Below, piece by piece: positions 16,439 to 24,087 of a stretch of 64,000 nt of DNA; within the stretch, counting starts at the first letter, position 1, and each line of letters starts with the position of its first letter. Origin of the DNA: Clostridiales bacterium. Its GTDB lineage: Bacteria; Bacillota; Clostridia; Oscillospirales; Oscillospiraceae. The notes under the pieces are model-generated. The model made no database searches. It was not told the DNA's origin and was given only the letters and a program-made list of their open reading frames with translations. A program made the translations under genes and the position numbers. The stretch lies in NCBI GenBank assembly GCA_004556965.1, contig SFFE01000003.1, forward strand, positions 114,541 to 178,540. Direction: 5' to 3'.

Positions 16439-17173
16439 ATGAACGACCAGACTCTGGAGCAGCGCAAGACCCAGGCCGGCCGCTGCTATAACTGCGGCGT
16501 TCCGTTCTGTCAGACCGGCTGTACGCTCGGCGGAAAGCCCTTTGGCTGCCCGCTGCACAACCTGATCCCGGAGTGGAACGACATGCTGCGCAAGGGGAAC
16601 GCGGCGCACGCGCTCTCCCGCCTGCTCAAGGTCAACTGCTTCCCGGAATTCACCGGCCGCGTCTGTCCGGCGTTCTGCCAGCGCGCATGCATCCGCAGCG
16701 AGGTGGACGGCGCGGTGACCATCCGGGAAAACGAGCTGTTTCTGGCCGAATACGGCTTTGAAAAGGGAATCATCGTCCCGGCAGAACCGAAGGTTCGCTC
16801 CGGATGGACCGTGGCGGTCATCGGTTCCGGCCCGATGGGGCTGACGGCGGCGCAGCTGCTCAGCAGCCGCGGCCACAGCGTGACCGTATTTGAGCGGGAA
16901 GCGGAGCCGGGTGGCCAGCTCATTTCCGCCATTCCGGAAACGCGGCTCCCGCGCGATGTCGTGTCCCGCCGCATCCACCTGCTGGAGCAGCAGGGCGTCG
17001 TCTTCCGCACCGGTGAGACTGTCGAGCCGGAAGCGCTCTCCGCTGCGTACGACAGCGTCATTCCGTGCACCGGCGGAAAACAAAACCCATTCGTGGCTCA
17101 TGCCATCGCTGCCGGCAAGCGTGCCGCAGCGCAGGCGGAGCTCTCCTTGATGGGATATACAAATCTACCGTAA
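16439..17173 (+). CDS. gltD: Glutamate synthase small subunit lacking the NADPH-binding domain
   Basis: 244 residues, against about 480 for the family. Residues 1-~115 carry the N-terminal 4Fe-4S domain with all expected cysteines (CYNCGVPFCQTGC, FGCPLHNLIPEWND, GRVCPAFCQRAC). Residues ~121-150 are the FAD Rossmann motif (VIGSGPMGLTAAQLL). After RTGETVEPEALSAAYDSVIP the protein jumps directly to the family's C-terminal helix and tail (AIAAGKRAAAQ, then LMGYTNLP). The second Rossmann fold that binds NADPH, and the usual GDC segment, are absent. The frame is open with a good ribosome site (AAAGGAGG), so it is a clean internal loss rather than a frameshift. It may deliver electrons from a donor other than NADPH, or be impaired. 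Confidence 0.88.
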   Translation: MNDQTLEQRKTQAGRCYNCGVPFCQTGCTLGGKPFGCPLHNLIPEWNDMLRKGNAAHALSRLLKVNCFPEFTGRVCPAFCQRACIRSEVDGAVTIRENELFLAEYGFEKGIIVPAEPKVRSGWTVAVIGSGPMGLTAAQLLSSRGHSVTVFEREAEPGGQLISAIPETRLPRDVVSRRIHLLEQQGVVFRTGETVEPEALSAAYDSVIPCTGGKQNPFVAHAIAAGKRAAAQAELSLMGYTNLP

Positions 17174-17229
17174 GCAAAACTTTTTGGCGGCAAGGGTGTC
17201 GTTTGCGATGAATGAGAGGAGCGAAAACA

Positions 17230-18906
17230 ATGGATATCGGAACAATCGTAAGCGAATACACCAACTTCTGGATGTTTATCTGTCTGGCGCTGGTATTCTT
17301 CATGCAGTGCAGCTTCGCCATGGTAGAGACCGGCATGACCCGCGCCAAAAACGCCGGCAACATCATCATGAAGAACCTTATGGACTTCTGCATCGGCACC
17401 GTCGCTTTCATGATCCTCGGCTACGGCCTGATCTGCGGCGATTCCATCGGAGGATTTATGGGGAAATTCACCTATATTTTCTCTGATTTCATGAACTTTG
17501 ACTGGGCCACCTTCTTCTTTAACCTCGTTTTCTGCGCCACCGCTGCGACCATCGTTTCCGGCGCAATGGCGGAGCGCACAAAGTTCTCGGCTTACTGCAT
17601 CTACAGCTTTATCATCAGCTTCATCGTGTACCCGATTGAGGCGCACTGGATCTGGAACGCAGACGGCTGGCTGGCCAACCTCGGCTTCATTGATTTCGCC
17701 GGTTCCACCGCAGTCCATATGTGCGGCGGCGTTGCGGCGCTCGTCGGCGCAGCAATCCTCGGCCCCCGCATCGGCAAGTACACCAAGAACCCGGACGGCA
17801 CCACAAAAGTCAACGCAATTCCGGGCCATTCCCTGACGCTCGCAGCGCTCGGCGTGTTCATCCTCTGGTTCGCATGGTACGGCTTCAACGGCGCCGCCGC
17901 CACGACCACCGCGCACGCGGCGCAGATTCTATGCACCACCACCATTGCAGCCGCTGTGGCTACCTGCGCCACGATGGCCTTTACGTGGATTAAGGACGGC
18001 AAGCCTGACGTCTCCATGTCCCTGAACGGCGCGCTGGCCGGTCTGGTCGGCATCACCGCCGGCTGCGCAAATGTGGATGCGCTCGGCGCAACGGTCATTG
18101 GCCTTGTCTGCGGCATTCTCGTCGTTCTCGCCGTCGAGTTCTTCGATCAGAAGGTGAAAATCGACGACCCGGTCGGCGCGATCTCCGTGCACGGCTGCTG
18201 CGGTGCGGTCGGTACGATTCTGGTCGGCTTCTTCGATTATGAAAACGGCCTGTTCTACGGCGGCGGCGCACGTCTGCTTGGCGTGCAGTGCCTCGGCGTG
18301 GTCTCCGTCATCGCATGGGTCGTCGTAACGATGCTGGCCGTGTTCTATCTCATCAAAAAGACCGTCGGTCTGCGTGTTTCTGAGCACGATGAGCTGGAAG
18401 GTCTGGACATCAGCGAGCACAACCTTGCCAGCAGCTATGCCGACTTTGTCTTCGCCGGCGGAACCTATACGGCTCCCGTGTCTGCTGCTTCCAGCGTTCC
18501 GGTTGAGACGGCCGTCCCCGTGGAACTCAAGATGTCGTCCAACGCAGACGCCAAATTCACCAAGGTACAGATCCTAACGAATGAGAGCCGCTTCGAGGCG
18601 CTCAAGAGCGAACTGGAGAAGATCGGCGTCACCGGCATGACGCTCATACACGTCCTCGGCTGTGGCACGCAGAAGGGGAAGGGCCGCTACTACCGCGGCG
18701 TCGAGCTGGGCATGCAGCTTCTGCCGAAGATTCAGGTGGACATCGTCGTGTCCAAGGTTCCCGTGCAGGAGGTCATCGACGCGGCGCGGCATGCGCTCTA
18801 CACCGGCAACATCGGCGACGGCAAGATCTTCGTCTACAATGTCGAAGATGTCGTCCGCATCCGCACCGGCGAGACCGGCTACGATGCGCTGCAGATCGAA
18901 GAATAA
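17230..18906 (+). CDS. amt: Ammonium transporter fused to a PII signal-protein domain
   Basis: 558 residues. Residues ~1-400 are an Amt/Rh channel with about 11 membrane helices (motifs FFMQCSFAMVETGMTRAKN, VYPIEAHWIWN, DFAGSTAVHMCGG, GFNGAAA, VHGCCGAVGTI). After a Pro/Val/Ser linker (~425-445), residues ~448-558 form a GlnB/PII domain (KFTKVQILTNESRFEALKSE, and a T-loop with GRYYRGVELG). Fusion places the nitrogen sensor on its own channel; in free PII-Amt pairs the T-loop plugs the pore (family knowledge). ATG 17230 is chosen over in-frame ATG 17212 because GAGAGGAGCG lies between them at proper spacing. Last gene of the nitrogen operon; a strong terminator follows. Confidence 0.94.
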   Translation: MDIGTIVSEYTNFWMFICLALVFFMQCSFAMVETGMTRAKNAGNIIMKNLMDFCIGTVAFMILGYGLICGDSIGGFMGKFTYIFSDFMNFDWATFFFNLVFCATAATIVSGAMAERTKFSAYCIYSFIISFIVYPIEAHWIWNADGWLANLGFIDFAGSTAVHMCGGVAALVGAAILGPRIGKYTKNPDGTTKVNAIPGHSLTLAALGVFILWFAWYGFNGAAATTTAHAAQILCTTTIAAAVATCATMAFTWIKDGKPDVSMSLNGALAGLVGITAGCANVDALGATVIGLVCGILVVLAVEFFDQKVKIDDPVGAISVHGCCGAVGTILVGFFDYENGLFYGGGARLLGVQCLGVVSVIAWVVVTMLAVFYLIKKTVGLRVSEHDELEGLDISEHNLASSYADFVFAGGTYTAPVSAASSVPVETAVPVELKMSSNADAKFTKVQILTNESRFEALKSELEKIGVTGMTLIHVLGCGTQKGKGRYYRGVELGMQLLPKIQVDIVVSKVPVQEVIDAARHALYTGNIGDGKIFVYNVEDVVRIRTGETGYDALQIEE

Positions 18907-18915
18907 TGGGATCGC

Positions 18916-18949
18916 AAAAATCCTCGGCTCAGAAGAGCCGAGGATTTTT
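18916..18949. terminator. Terminator of the nitrogen operon
   Basis: A 15-bp stem (18916-18930 with 18935-18949), loop AGAA, A-run before and T-run after, so it can serve both the amt gene and the convergent membrane-protein gene ending at 18949. Confidence 0.92.
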
Positions 18950-19596
18950 TACGTTTTGTCCGGTTTTCGTTTTCGCCCCAGCAGGAGACAGAACAATGCC
19001 CATGCCGCCAGCAGCGCCAGCGCCAGAATGGCGCAGTTGCGGAAATAGGTATCCGGCAGGATCAGAATGATCTGATCCGTGCGCGGGTCGAACAGCCAGT
19101 TCGTTTTCCCCGGGAAGAAGATGCTGTGGAACGCCGTAAATGCGCGGTCAAAATCCAGCGCGCCCAACACACCGACCAGAGCAAAGACGAGCAGGATGCC
19201 GGCGCCGGCCCAGAAGGACGGCCCGCGCTGCGCAAACCGGTGCGGCGGGATGCGCCGTACCGCGAACAGCAGTACGATCAGAAGCGCCCCGGTTGCTGCG
19301 CATGTGATCAGATCCAGCCAGAACAGCCCCTTTACATCCAAAAAATGGCTCTTCCCGGACTCTGACCACCGCAGCGTTCCGGTTCCGAACGGCTCGTCCC
19401 GCAGCAGGTAATCCATCACATCATCGTATGCGTTTCGGATCTCCTCCGCGCTCCAGCCGGTCTGCTCCGGCAAATTCAGCGCTTTGATATGCAGGTAGTA
19501 AAACGGCCTGCATACAATCGGAACGGCAATTGCGCTGCTGATGGCAAACAGCGCCAGAACAAGCGACAGCAGAACTGAGATTACGCGGTTTTTCAT
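18949..19596 (-). CDS. DUF1461/TIGR01906-type integral membrane protein
   Basis: 215 residues from ATG 19596. There is an N-terminal membrane helix (ISVLLSLVLALFAISSAIAVP), an extracytoplasmic segment of ~80 residues with a conserved-looking YDDVMDYLL and FLDVKGLFWLDL, then three further hydrophobic segments and a basic C-terminus (GRKRKPDKT). The arrangement matches the TIGR01906 family, whose function is unknown. The start is set by GGAGGAAG; an in-frame ATG at 19737 lies inside the upstream gene without a ribosome site. The start overlaps the stop of the upstream YhhN-type gene by four bases (ATGA), so the two are coupled. Confidence 0.75.
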   Translation of the reverse strand: MKNRVISVLLSLVLALFAISSAIAVPIVCRPFYYLHIKALNLPEQTGWSAEEIRNAYDDVMDYLLRDEPFGTGTLRWSESGKSHFLDVKGLFWLDLITCAATGALLIVLLFAVRRIPPHRFAQRGPSFWAGAGILLVFALVGVLGALDFDRAFTAFHSIFFPGKTNWLFDPRTDQIILILPDTYFRNCAILALALLAAWALFCLLLGRKRKPDKT

Positions 19597-20258
19597 GCTG
19601 GTCTTCCTCCAAGCGCTTCGGTCGAAGCGAGAATCAGCACCTGCCCCGGCAGGTAAAAGCCCCACATGGCAATCTGCGCAAAACCCGGCAGCCACGCCGG
19701 CAGCGCCGATGCCGGTAAATTGTGCGCGCCGACGCACAGATCACAGCAGAAAAAGAGCGCCAGGCCAACCGCAAAGCAGACGCGGCGCCGGTCCGGCCAC
19801 GCAGCTGCCAGACGAAAGCTGTCGATCAGATTGGCGGCAAACCACACGATATACGCCGCTGATAAAGTCGTGAGAGCGCCGAATCGCAGCGCAACTGCCG
19901 CAGCAATAAGCGCCGGGACAATCCGAATCGCAAGCGCACGCCACGGCTTGCTGCTGCCGGACGCCGCCAACCGCAGCGTATAGAGCAGCTGCACTGCCAG
20001 AAACAGCGCCACGCCGGTCTCATAGTGGGCATCCAGCACCAGCAAAAACACGTCCGCAGCCAGCGTCAGACACAGCGCAGCCGCGGTCAGGTGGTTTTCT
20101 GCACCCTTCCCCGCAATCAGCCCAGCCGCTGCCACGAGCGCAATCGCAGAGAATTTCAGCCATGTCGTATCGTATGCGTGCAGCAGATCGCCCGCGAGAA
20201 ACAGCCCATACAAAATGCTCTCCAATGACAAAAAGCAAATTGCCGCCGCTCGTCTCAC
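19593..20258 (-). CDS. YhhN/TMEM86-like membrane protein (possible lysoplasmalogenase)
   Basis: 221 residues, almost entirely hydrophobic with about eight membrane helices. The motifs TLAADVFLLVL (middle) and GLALFFCCDLCVGAH (C-terminal third) resemble the paired Asp-containing motifs of the YhhN family, whose animal members cleave lysoplasmalogen vinyl-ether lipids. Many clostridia make plasmalogens, so the activity would make sense, but the match is by motif only. ATG 20258 follows GGAGGAAA. It is first gene of a two-gene minus-strand unit with the DUF1461 protein. Alternative: a YhhN-fold protein of other lipid function. Confidence 0.6.
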   Translation of the reverse strand: MRRAAAICFLSLESILYGLFLAGDLLHAYDTTWLKFSAIALVAAAGLIAGKGAENHLTAAALCLTLAADVFLLVLDAHYETGVALFLAVQLLYTLRLAASGSSKPWRALAIRIVPALIAAAVALRFGALTTLSAAYIVWFAANLIDSFRLAAAWPDRRRVCFAVGLALFFCCDLCVGAHNLPASALPAWLPGFAQIAMWGFYLPGQVLILASTEALGGRPA

Positions 20259-20384
20259 CTGATTTCCTCCTTTTCATCAGATGTGTTTAAGATACCACAA
20301 ATCCCAGTGGATGCAAAGAGAAACCATGTACGGTCCGGCGATTGCTGAAAAATCGAGTCAGCTATTGTCACTGAACGGATTTTG

Positions 20385-20397
20385 TGATAAGTTATCA
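20385..20397. promoter_or_regulatory. Palindromic operator candidate upstream of the sensory hydrogenase
   Basis: TGATAAGTTATCA is a perfect 13-base palindrome 61 bases before the hydrogenase start. TTGTCA (20365-20370) lies just upstream and TATAAG (20401-20406) just downstream, so it sits in the promoter region. It loosely resembles redox-regulator (Rex) half-sites but does not match that consensus. Confidence 0.4.
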
Positions 20398-20458
20398 TTG
20401 TATAAGTTCCGCCAAATTGGTGGTATGGTGAAATGATTCAGACTGTGAGGGGAATACT

Positions 20459-22147
20459 ATGGATGTTCTTCGATTTAAACAGGCAAACTGTAAAAACTGC
20501 TATAAATGCGTTCGATTCTGCCCGGTAAAATCCATCCGTGTCTATCAGGGACAGGCGCAGATCATCTCCAGCGACTGCATCCTCTGCGGCAACTGTGTGG
20601 CCGTATGTCCGCAGCATGCCAAGGAGGATATCAGCGACGTTGGCCAGATCCGTCAGCTGATCTCCTCCGGTAAGCAGGTCGTGGCAAGCATCGACTCGTC
20701 CTATATCGCATATTTTGATACCGCCGGTTTTCAGGGTATGACCGAAGCGCTGCAGAAGCTCGGCTTTACCGCAGCCTACGAGACGGCGGAGGGCGCGTAT
20801 CTGGTGGAAAAGAAGCTGGAGGAGCTGGCGCAGGATGAAAGCGACGCGCCGATCATCACGTCCGGCTGCCCGACCATCGGGCTCTATGCGGAAAAACACC
20901 TTCCGGACGTACTGCCGTATCTGGCGCCGATCCTTTCGCCGATGCAGGCGCACGCCGCGCTGCTGCGCAAGCGCTGTCCGGATGCTGTCGTCGTTTACAT
21001 CAGTCCCTGCATCTCCAAGAAGGAGGAAACGACCCGCTTCGAAAGCGTGGGCGCGGATTATGACATTACCTTCACGGAGCTGGAGGATTGGCTGAAGGAG
21101 GTCGGCGTCACCGTCCGCAAGGACGTGCCGAAGGATGAGCCGAAGCTTTCACGGGCTTATACCGTGACCGGTGGTGTCCTGAGCGGTATAAAGAAACGCG
21201 GCAAACGTGACTATCTCTTTGTTGACGGTCTGGAAGACAGCATTCAGGTGCTCAAGAGCGTGGTCAATGGCGAGCTGCGGAACTGCTTCATTGAAATGTC
21301 AGCCTGCCACGGCAACTGCGTCGGCGGTCTGGCGTTCCGGATGCGGAAGGACAATCTGCTGGAGTGCCGCCGCCGGGTGGAGAAGACTTCCATCGACGGA
21401 GGCGATTATGACGTTCCGGAGAAGGTAGATCTGTCCCGCTCGCTGGAAGACAAACAGCGCATTGTCGAAATCCCGCCGGAGTCGGTCATTACGGGAATTT
21501 TGCGCAAAATGGGTAAATTCAGTCCGGCGGACGAGCTCAACTGCGGCCTGTGCGGTTACCGTACCTGCCGGGACAAGGCGCTGGCGGTGTATGCCGGTCG
21601 TGCTGAAATCAGCATGTGCATGCCGTACATGAAGGAGCGCGCCGAGACCTATTCCGAAAAAATCATCAACGTTTCGCCGGAGGGCATCGTCACCGTCGGC
21701 AAGGATCTGAAAGTCTCCCAGATCAACAAAGCAGCCTGCAAAATTTTCGGCATCAAAGACCCCGTGGACATCATCGGATACCCTGTCTCGCGCATCATGG
21801 ACGAATACGACTTCGTGCGTCTGATGGGCATGGACGACTCGCAGTTCACCGATCAGGTGTTTCTCGCGGAATATAACGTCTATCTGGAGCGTATCTTCAT
21901 CTGCGACCCGGAAAAGACGCTTTTCACCTGCATCATGCGCGATGTGACCAAGGCGCGCCAGCACAAAAACAAGATTCAGAAAACGAAGGTGCACGCCGCC
22001 GAGCTGGCCGACGTGATCATCGACAACCAGCTTCGCATCGTACACGAAATTGCAAGCCTGCTCGGTGAGACGGCAGCGGAAACGAAGGTCGCCGTCCACG
22101 ATCTGAAGGAAGCGATCATGCTCGACGAGGATGGGGAAGATGAATAA
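20459..22147 (+). CDS. Sensory-type [FeFe]-hydrogenase with ferredoxin, Fe-S and PAS domains
   Basis: 562 residues. Residues ~10-60 contain two 4Fe-4S motifs (CKNCYKCVRFCP, CILCGNCVAVCP). Residues ~75-370 are a hydrogenase large-subunit domain with all four H-cluster cysteines: TSGCP (L1), SPCISKKEE (L2) and ACHGNCVGG (L3). In L1 the Cys that relays protons in catalytic enzymes (TSCCP) is Gly. Residues ~390-420 hold a further Cys cluster (CGLCGYRTC...CMPY), and residues ~435-540 a PAS domain. This architecture is that of putative H2 or redox sensors rather than bulk hydrogenases. ATG 20459 follows GAGGGG. The downstream gene, overlapping by 17 bases, is a SpoIIE-type phosphatase, the likely output. 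Confidence 0.88.
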   Translation: MDVLRFKQANCKNCYKCVRFCPVKSIRVYQGQAQIISSDCILCGNCVAVCPQHAKEDISDVGQIRQLISSGKQVVASIDSSYIAYFDTAGFQGMTEALQKLGFTAAYETAEGAYLVEKKLEELAQDESDAPIITSGCPTIGLYAEKHLPDVLPYLAPILSPMQAHAALLRKRCPDAVVVYISPCISKKEETTRFESVGADYDITFTELEDWLKEVGVTVRKDVPKDEPKLSRAYTVTGGVLSGIKKRGKRDYLFVDGLEDSIQVLKSVVNGELRNCFIEMSACHGNCVGGLAFRMRKDNLLECRRRVEKTSIDGGDYDVPEKVDLSRSLEDKQRIVEIPPESVITGILRKMGKFSPADELNCGLCGYRTCRDKALAVYAGRAEISMCMPYMKERAETYSEKIINVSPEGIVTVGKDLKVSQINKAACKIFGIKDPVDIIGYPVSRIMDEYDFVRLMGMDDSQFTDQVFLAEYNVYLERIFICDPEKTLFTCIMRDVTKARQHKNKIQKTKVHAAELADVIIDNQLRIVHEIASLLGETAAETKVAVHDLKEAIMLDEDGEDE

Positions 22148-23321
22148 GAACATTCGCTGGAACAGCAACACGGTTTGGGACATCGGCATCGTCAGCCAGA
22201 ACAAAGCAGGTGAGAGCCTCTGCGGTGACCAGTGTCTGGTCGAGCACACAGGCAACAGTACCACTGTTATTTTGTCTGACGGCCTGGGAAGCGGTGTGAA
22301 GGCCAACATTCTCTCCACGCTGACCTCCACCATGCTCACCACCATGCTGCAGGGGAACGTCCCGCTTGACGAATGCGTCACCACGGTAGCGGAGACGCTG
22401 CCGATGTGCCGGGAACGCAAGCTGGCCTATGCCACATTTACCATTCTGATGACAGAAGGCGACACAGTTCGCCTGGTGCAGTATGACAATCCAAATGCCA
22501 TCTTTCTTCAAAATGGAGCCGTGCGGCGGTATAATTATTCCGCGCACTTCATTCAGGAAAAGGAACTGCACGAGAGCCGCCTGAGCTTTGACGCGGGCGA
22601 TATGCTCATTTTGTTCAGCGATGGTGTGTCGGAGGCCGGGCGCGGCGTTACGACGGACGCCGGCTGGGAGATGTCTGCCATCGAGGATTTCGTCACGCGC
22701 AACTATTCGCCTGAGATTTCCGCGCAGCGCATGGCCGCCAAAATCATGTCGTGCGTAAGGTCTCTGGATCTCGACACTATGGCGGACGACGCGACGGTCG
22801 CCGTCATCAAGCTTCGTTCGCGCTGCCCAGTCAATGTGATGATCGGCCCGCCGGAGAATAAGGATGACGATCTGAGCACCATGCGCCTGTTTTTCGCCAA
22901 GGAGGGCAAGCACGTCGTCTGCGGCGGAACCACCGCCAAAGCCGTATCGGAATATCTGGGCGCGCGTATCCGCACACTGCCCGGCAGCGGCACGGAGACC
23001 GTCCCGCCGATGAGTGAGATTCAGGGTGTCGATCTCGTAACAGAGGGCGTCGTAACGCTCAACGCCGCGCTGGAGATCATCAAAGCCTATCAAAAAGACG
23101 GCATGCGCTCGCTGGACCTGATCGGCCAGAAGGACGGCGCGTCCAAGCTCGCCGAAATGCTGCTGGAGGACGCGACGGAGATCAATATTCTTTTTGGCAA
23201 CGCCATCAATTTTGCGCAGCAGGCAGGCGAATTCAGCTTTGAAAAGAAGTTTCAGCTCATTCAGGAGATGCGCGATACACTTCGCATGGCAGGCAAAAAG
23301 GTGAAAATGAGTATTTGCTGA
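22131..23321 (+). CDS. SpoIIE/RsbU-family PP2C-type serine phosphatase
   Basis: 396 residues. Residues ~15-220 carry the PP2C-like SpoIIE fold: GDQCLVEH, the metal-binding VILSDGLGSGVKAN, and FDAGDMLILFSDGVSEAGRG. The C-terminal ~150 residues are an extra domain without a recognised family (with LRLFFAKEGKHVVCGGTTAK). Such enzymes dephosphorylate anti-anti-sigma proteins or sensor partners. It overlaps the end of the sensory hydrogenase gene, so the pair is probably a sensor-effector module. Two in-frame starts exist, ATG 22131 and ATG 22140; neither has a decisive ribosome site. No anti-sigma or anti-anti-sigma gene is adjacent. Confidence 0.88.
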   Translation: MGKMNKNIRWNSNTVWDIGIVSQNKAGESLCGDQCLVEHTGNSTTVILSDGLGSGVKANILSTLTSTMLTTMLQGNVPLDECVTTVAETLPMCRERKLAYATFTILMTEGDTVRLVQYDNPNAIFLQNGAVRRYNYSAHFIQEKELHESRLSFDAGDMLILFSDGVSEAGRGVTTDAGWEMSAIEDFVTRNYSPEISAQRMAAKIMSCVRSLDLDTMADDATVAVIKLRSRCPVNVMIGPPENKDDDLSTMRLFFAKEGKHVVCGGTTAKAVSEYLGARIRTLPGSGTETVPPMSEIQGVDLVTEGVVTLNAALEIIKAYQKDGMRSLDLIGQKDGASKLAEMLLEDATEINILFGNAINFAQQAGEFSFEKKFQLIQEMRDTLRMAGKKVKMSIC

Positions 23322-23352
23322 CGGTTTCAGTCCCGCGGCAGGAGGGAGACGT

Positions 23353-24063
23353 ATGAACAAAAAAGGAAGAACGCTCGTCATCATCCTGGTCGTGGTGTGC
23401 CTGCTGGCCGGCGGCGGCTATTTTGCCTATCGTTTGACGGTGAAGGACTACGTGGACTGCTGCCGGATGCTGATGCGGGTGTACAATGCGGAGGCGTCAG
23501 ATTTAAATTTTGCCGTCTCTGTCAATACTTCCGGTGTGAATATTGACACACAGTTCAACGCGGTGAAGTTTCCGTTTCAGGATGACAGCGCCGTGAAGAT
23601 CACCGTACGCGGCAAATCGGCGGACTATACGTTCTATAAAATCCACGGCCGTCAGGTTTCGGAAACCAGCGAGGCCGACACCGGGCAGCAGGCGATTCCG
23701 AAAAACTTCATGAGCCTGCTGCAGTGGGGTGCAGAGGTCTATCAGTCCGGTCTGGACATCCGCACCACGAGAGACCGCAACCGCGTGACCTATCAGGTGG
23801 ATGTACCGGACGATCTGGTGCAGGCGTTCATGGATTCCTACATCGGCAACATCGACCAGATGGCGTTTCGCTATTCCAACTGCAAGCTCACAGTCGTCAG
23901 CTCCAACGGCGTGCTGACGGAGATCGCCCTGCAGGGAACCGCGACGTATCAGGTGCTGTTTGTCAACGCATCTTCCGCCGTGTCAGTCCGGGCGCGGGTC
24001 AACGCGCTCAACGGCGACGTGGTCATTCCCGATGTACCGGACGCCGTTGTCAAATCCGCGTAA
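23353..24063 (+). CDS. Membrane-anchored protein of unknown function
   Basis: I do not recognise this 236-residue protein. Residues 1-6 are basic, residues 7-27 a hydrophobic anchor (LVIILVVVCLLAGGGYFAY), and the rest looks like a mostly beta-stranded extracytoplasmic domain. ATG 23353 follows GGAGGGAG. It lies 31 bases after the phosphatase gene and 24 bases before murT in the same orientation, so it is probably co-transcribed with one or both. No cysteine pair or catalytic motif stands out. Confidence 0.75.
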   Translation: MNKKGRTLVIILVVVCLLAGGGYFAYRLTVKDYVDCCRMLMRVYNAEASDLNFAVSVNTSGVNIDTQFNAVKFPFQDDSAVKITVRGKSADYTFYKIHGRQVSETSEADTGQQAIPKNFMSLLQWGAEVYQSGLDIRTTRDRNRVTYQVDVPDDLVQAFMDSYIGNIDQMAFRYSNCKLTVVSSNGVLTEIALQGTATYQVLFVNASSAVSVRARVNALNGDVVIPDVPDAVVKSA

Positions 24064-24087
24064 CACAAAAGATTTCGGAGTATAGCA

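Noticed and set aside
20385..20397. Rex operator
   Set aside because: The palindrome does not fit the Rex consensus; kept only as an unassigned operator candidate.
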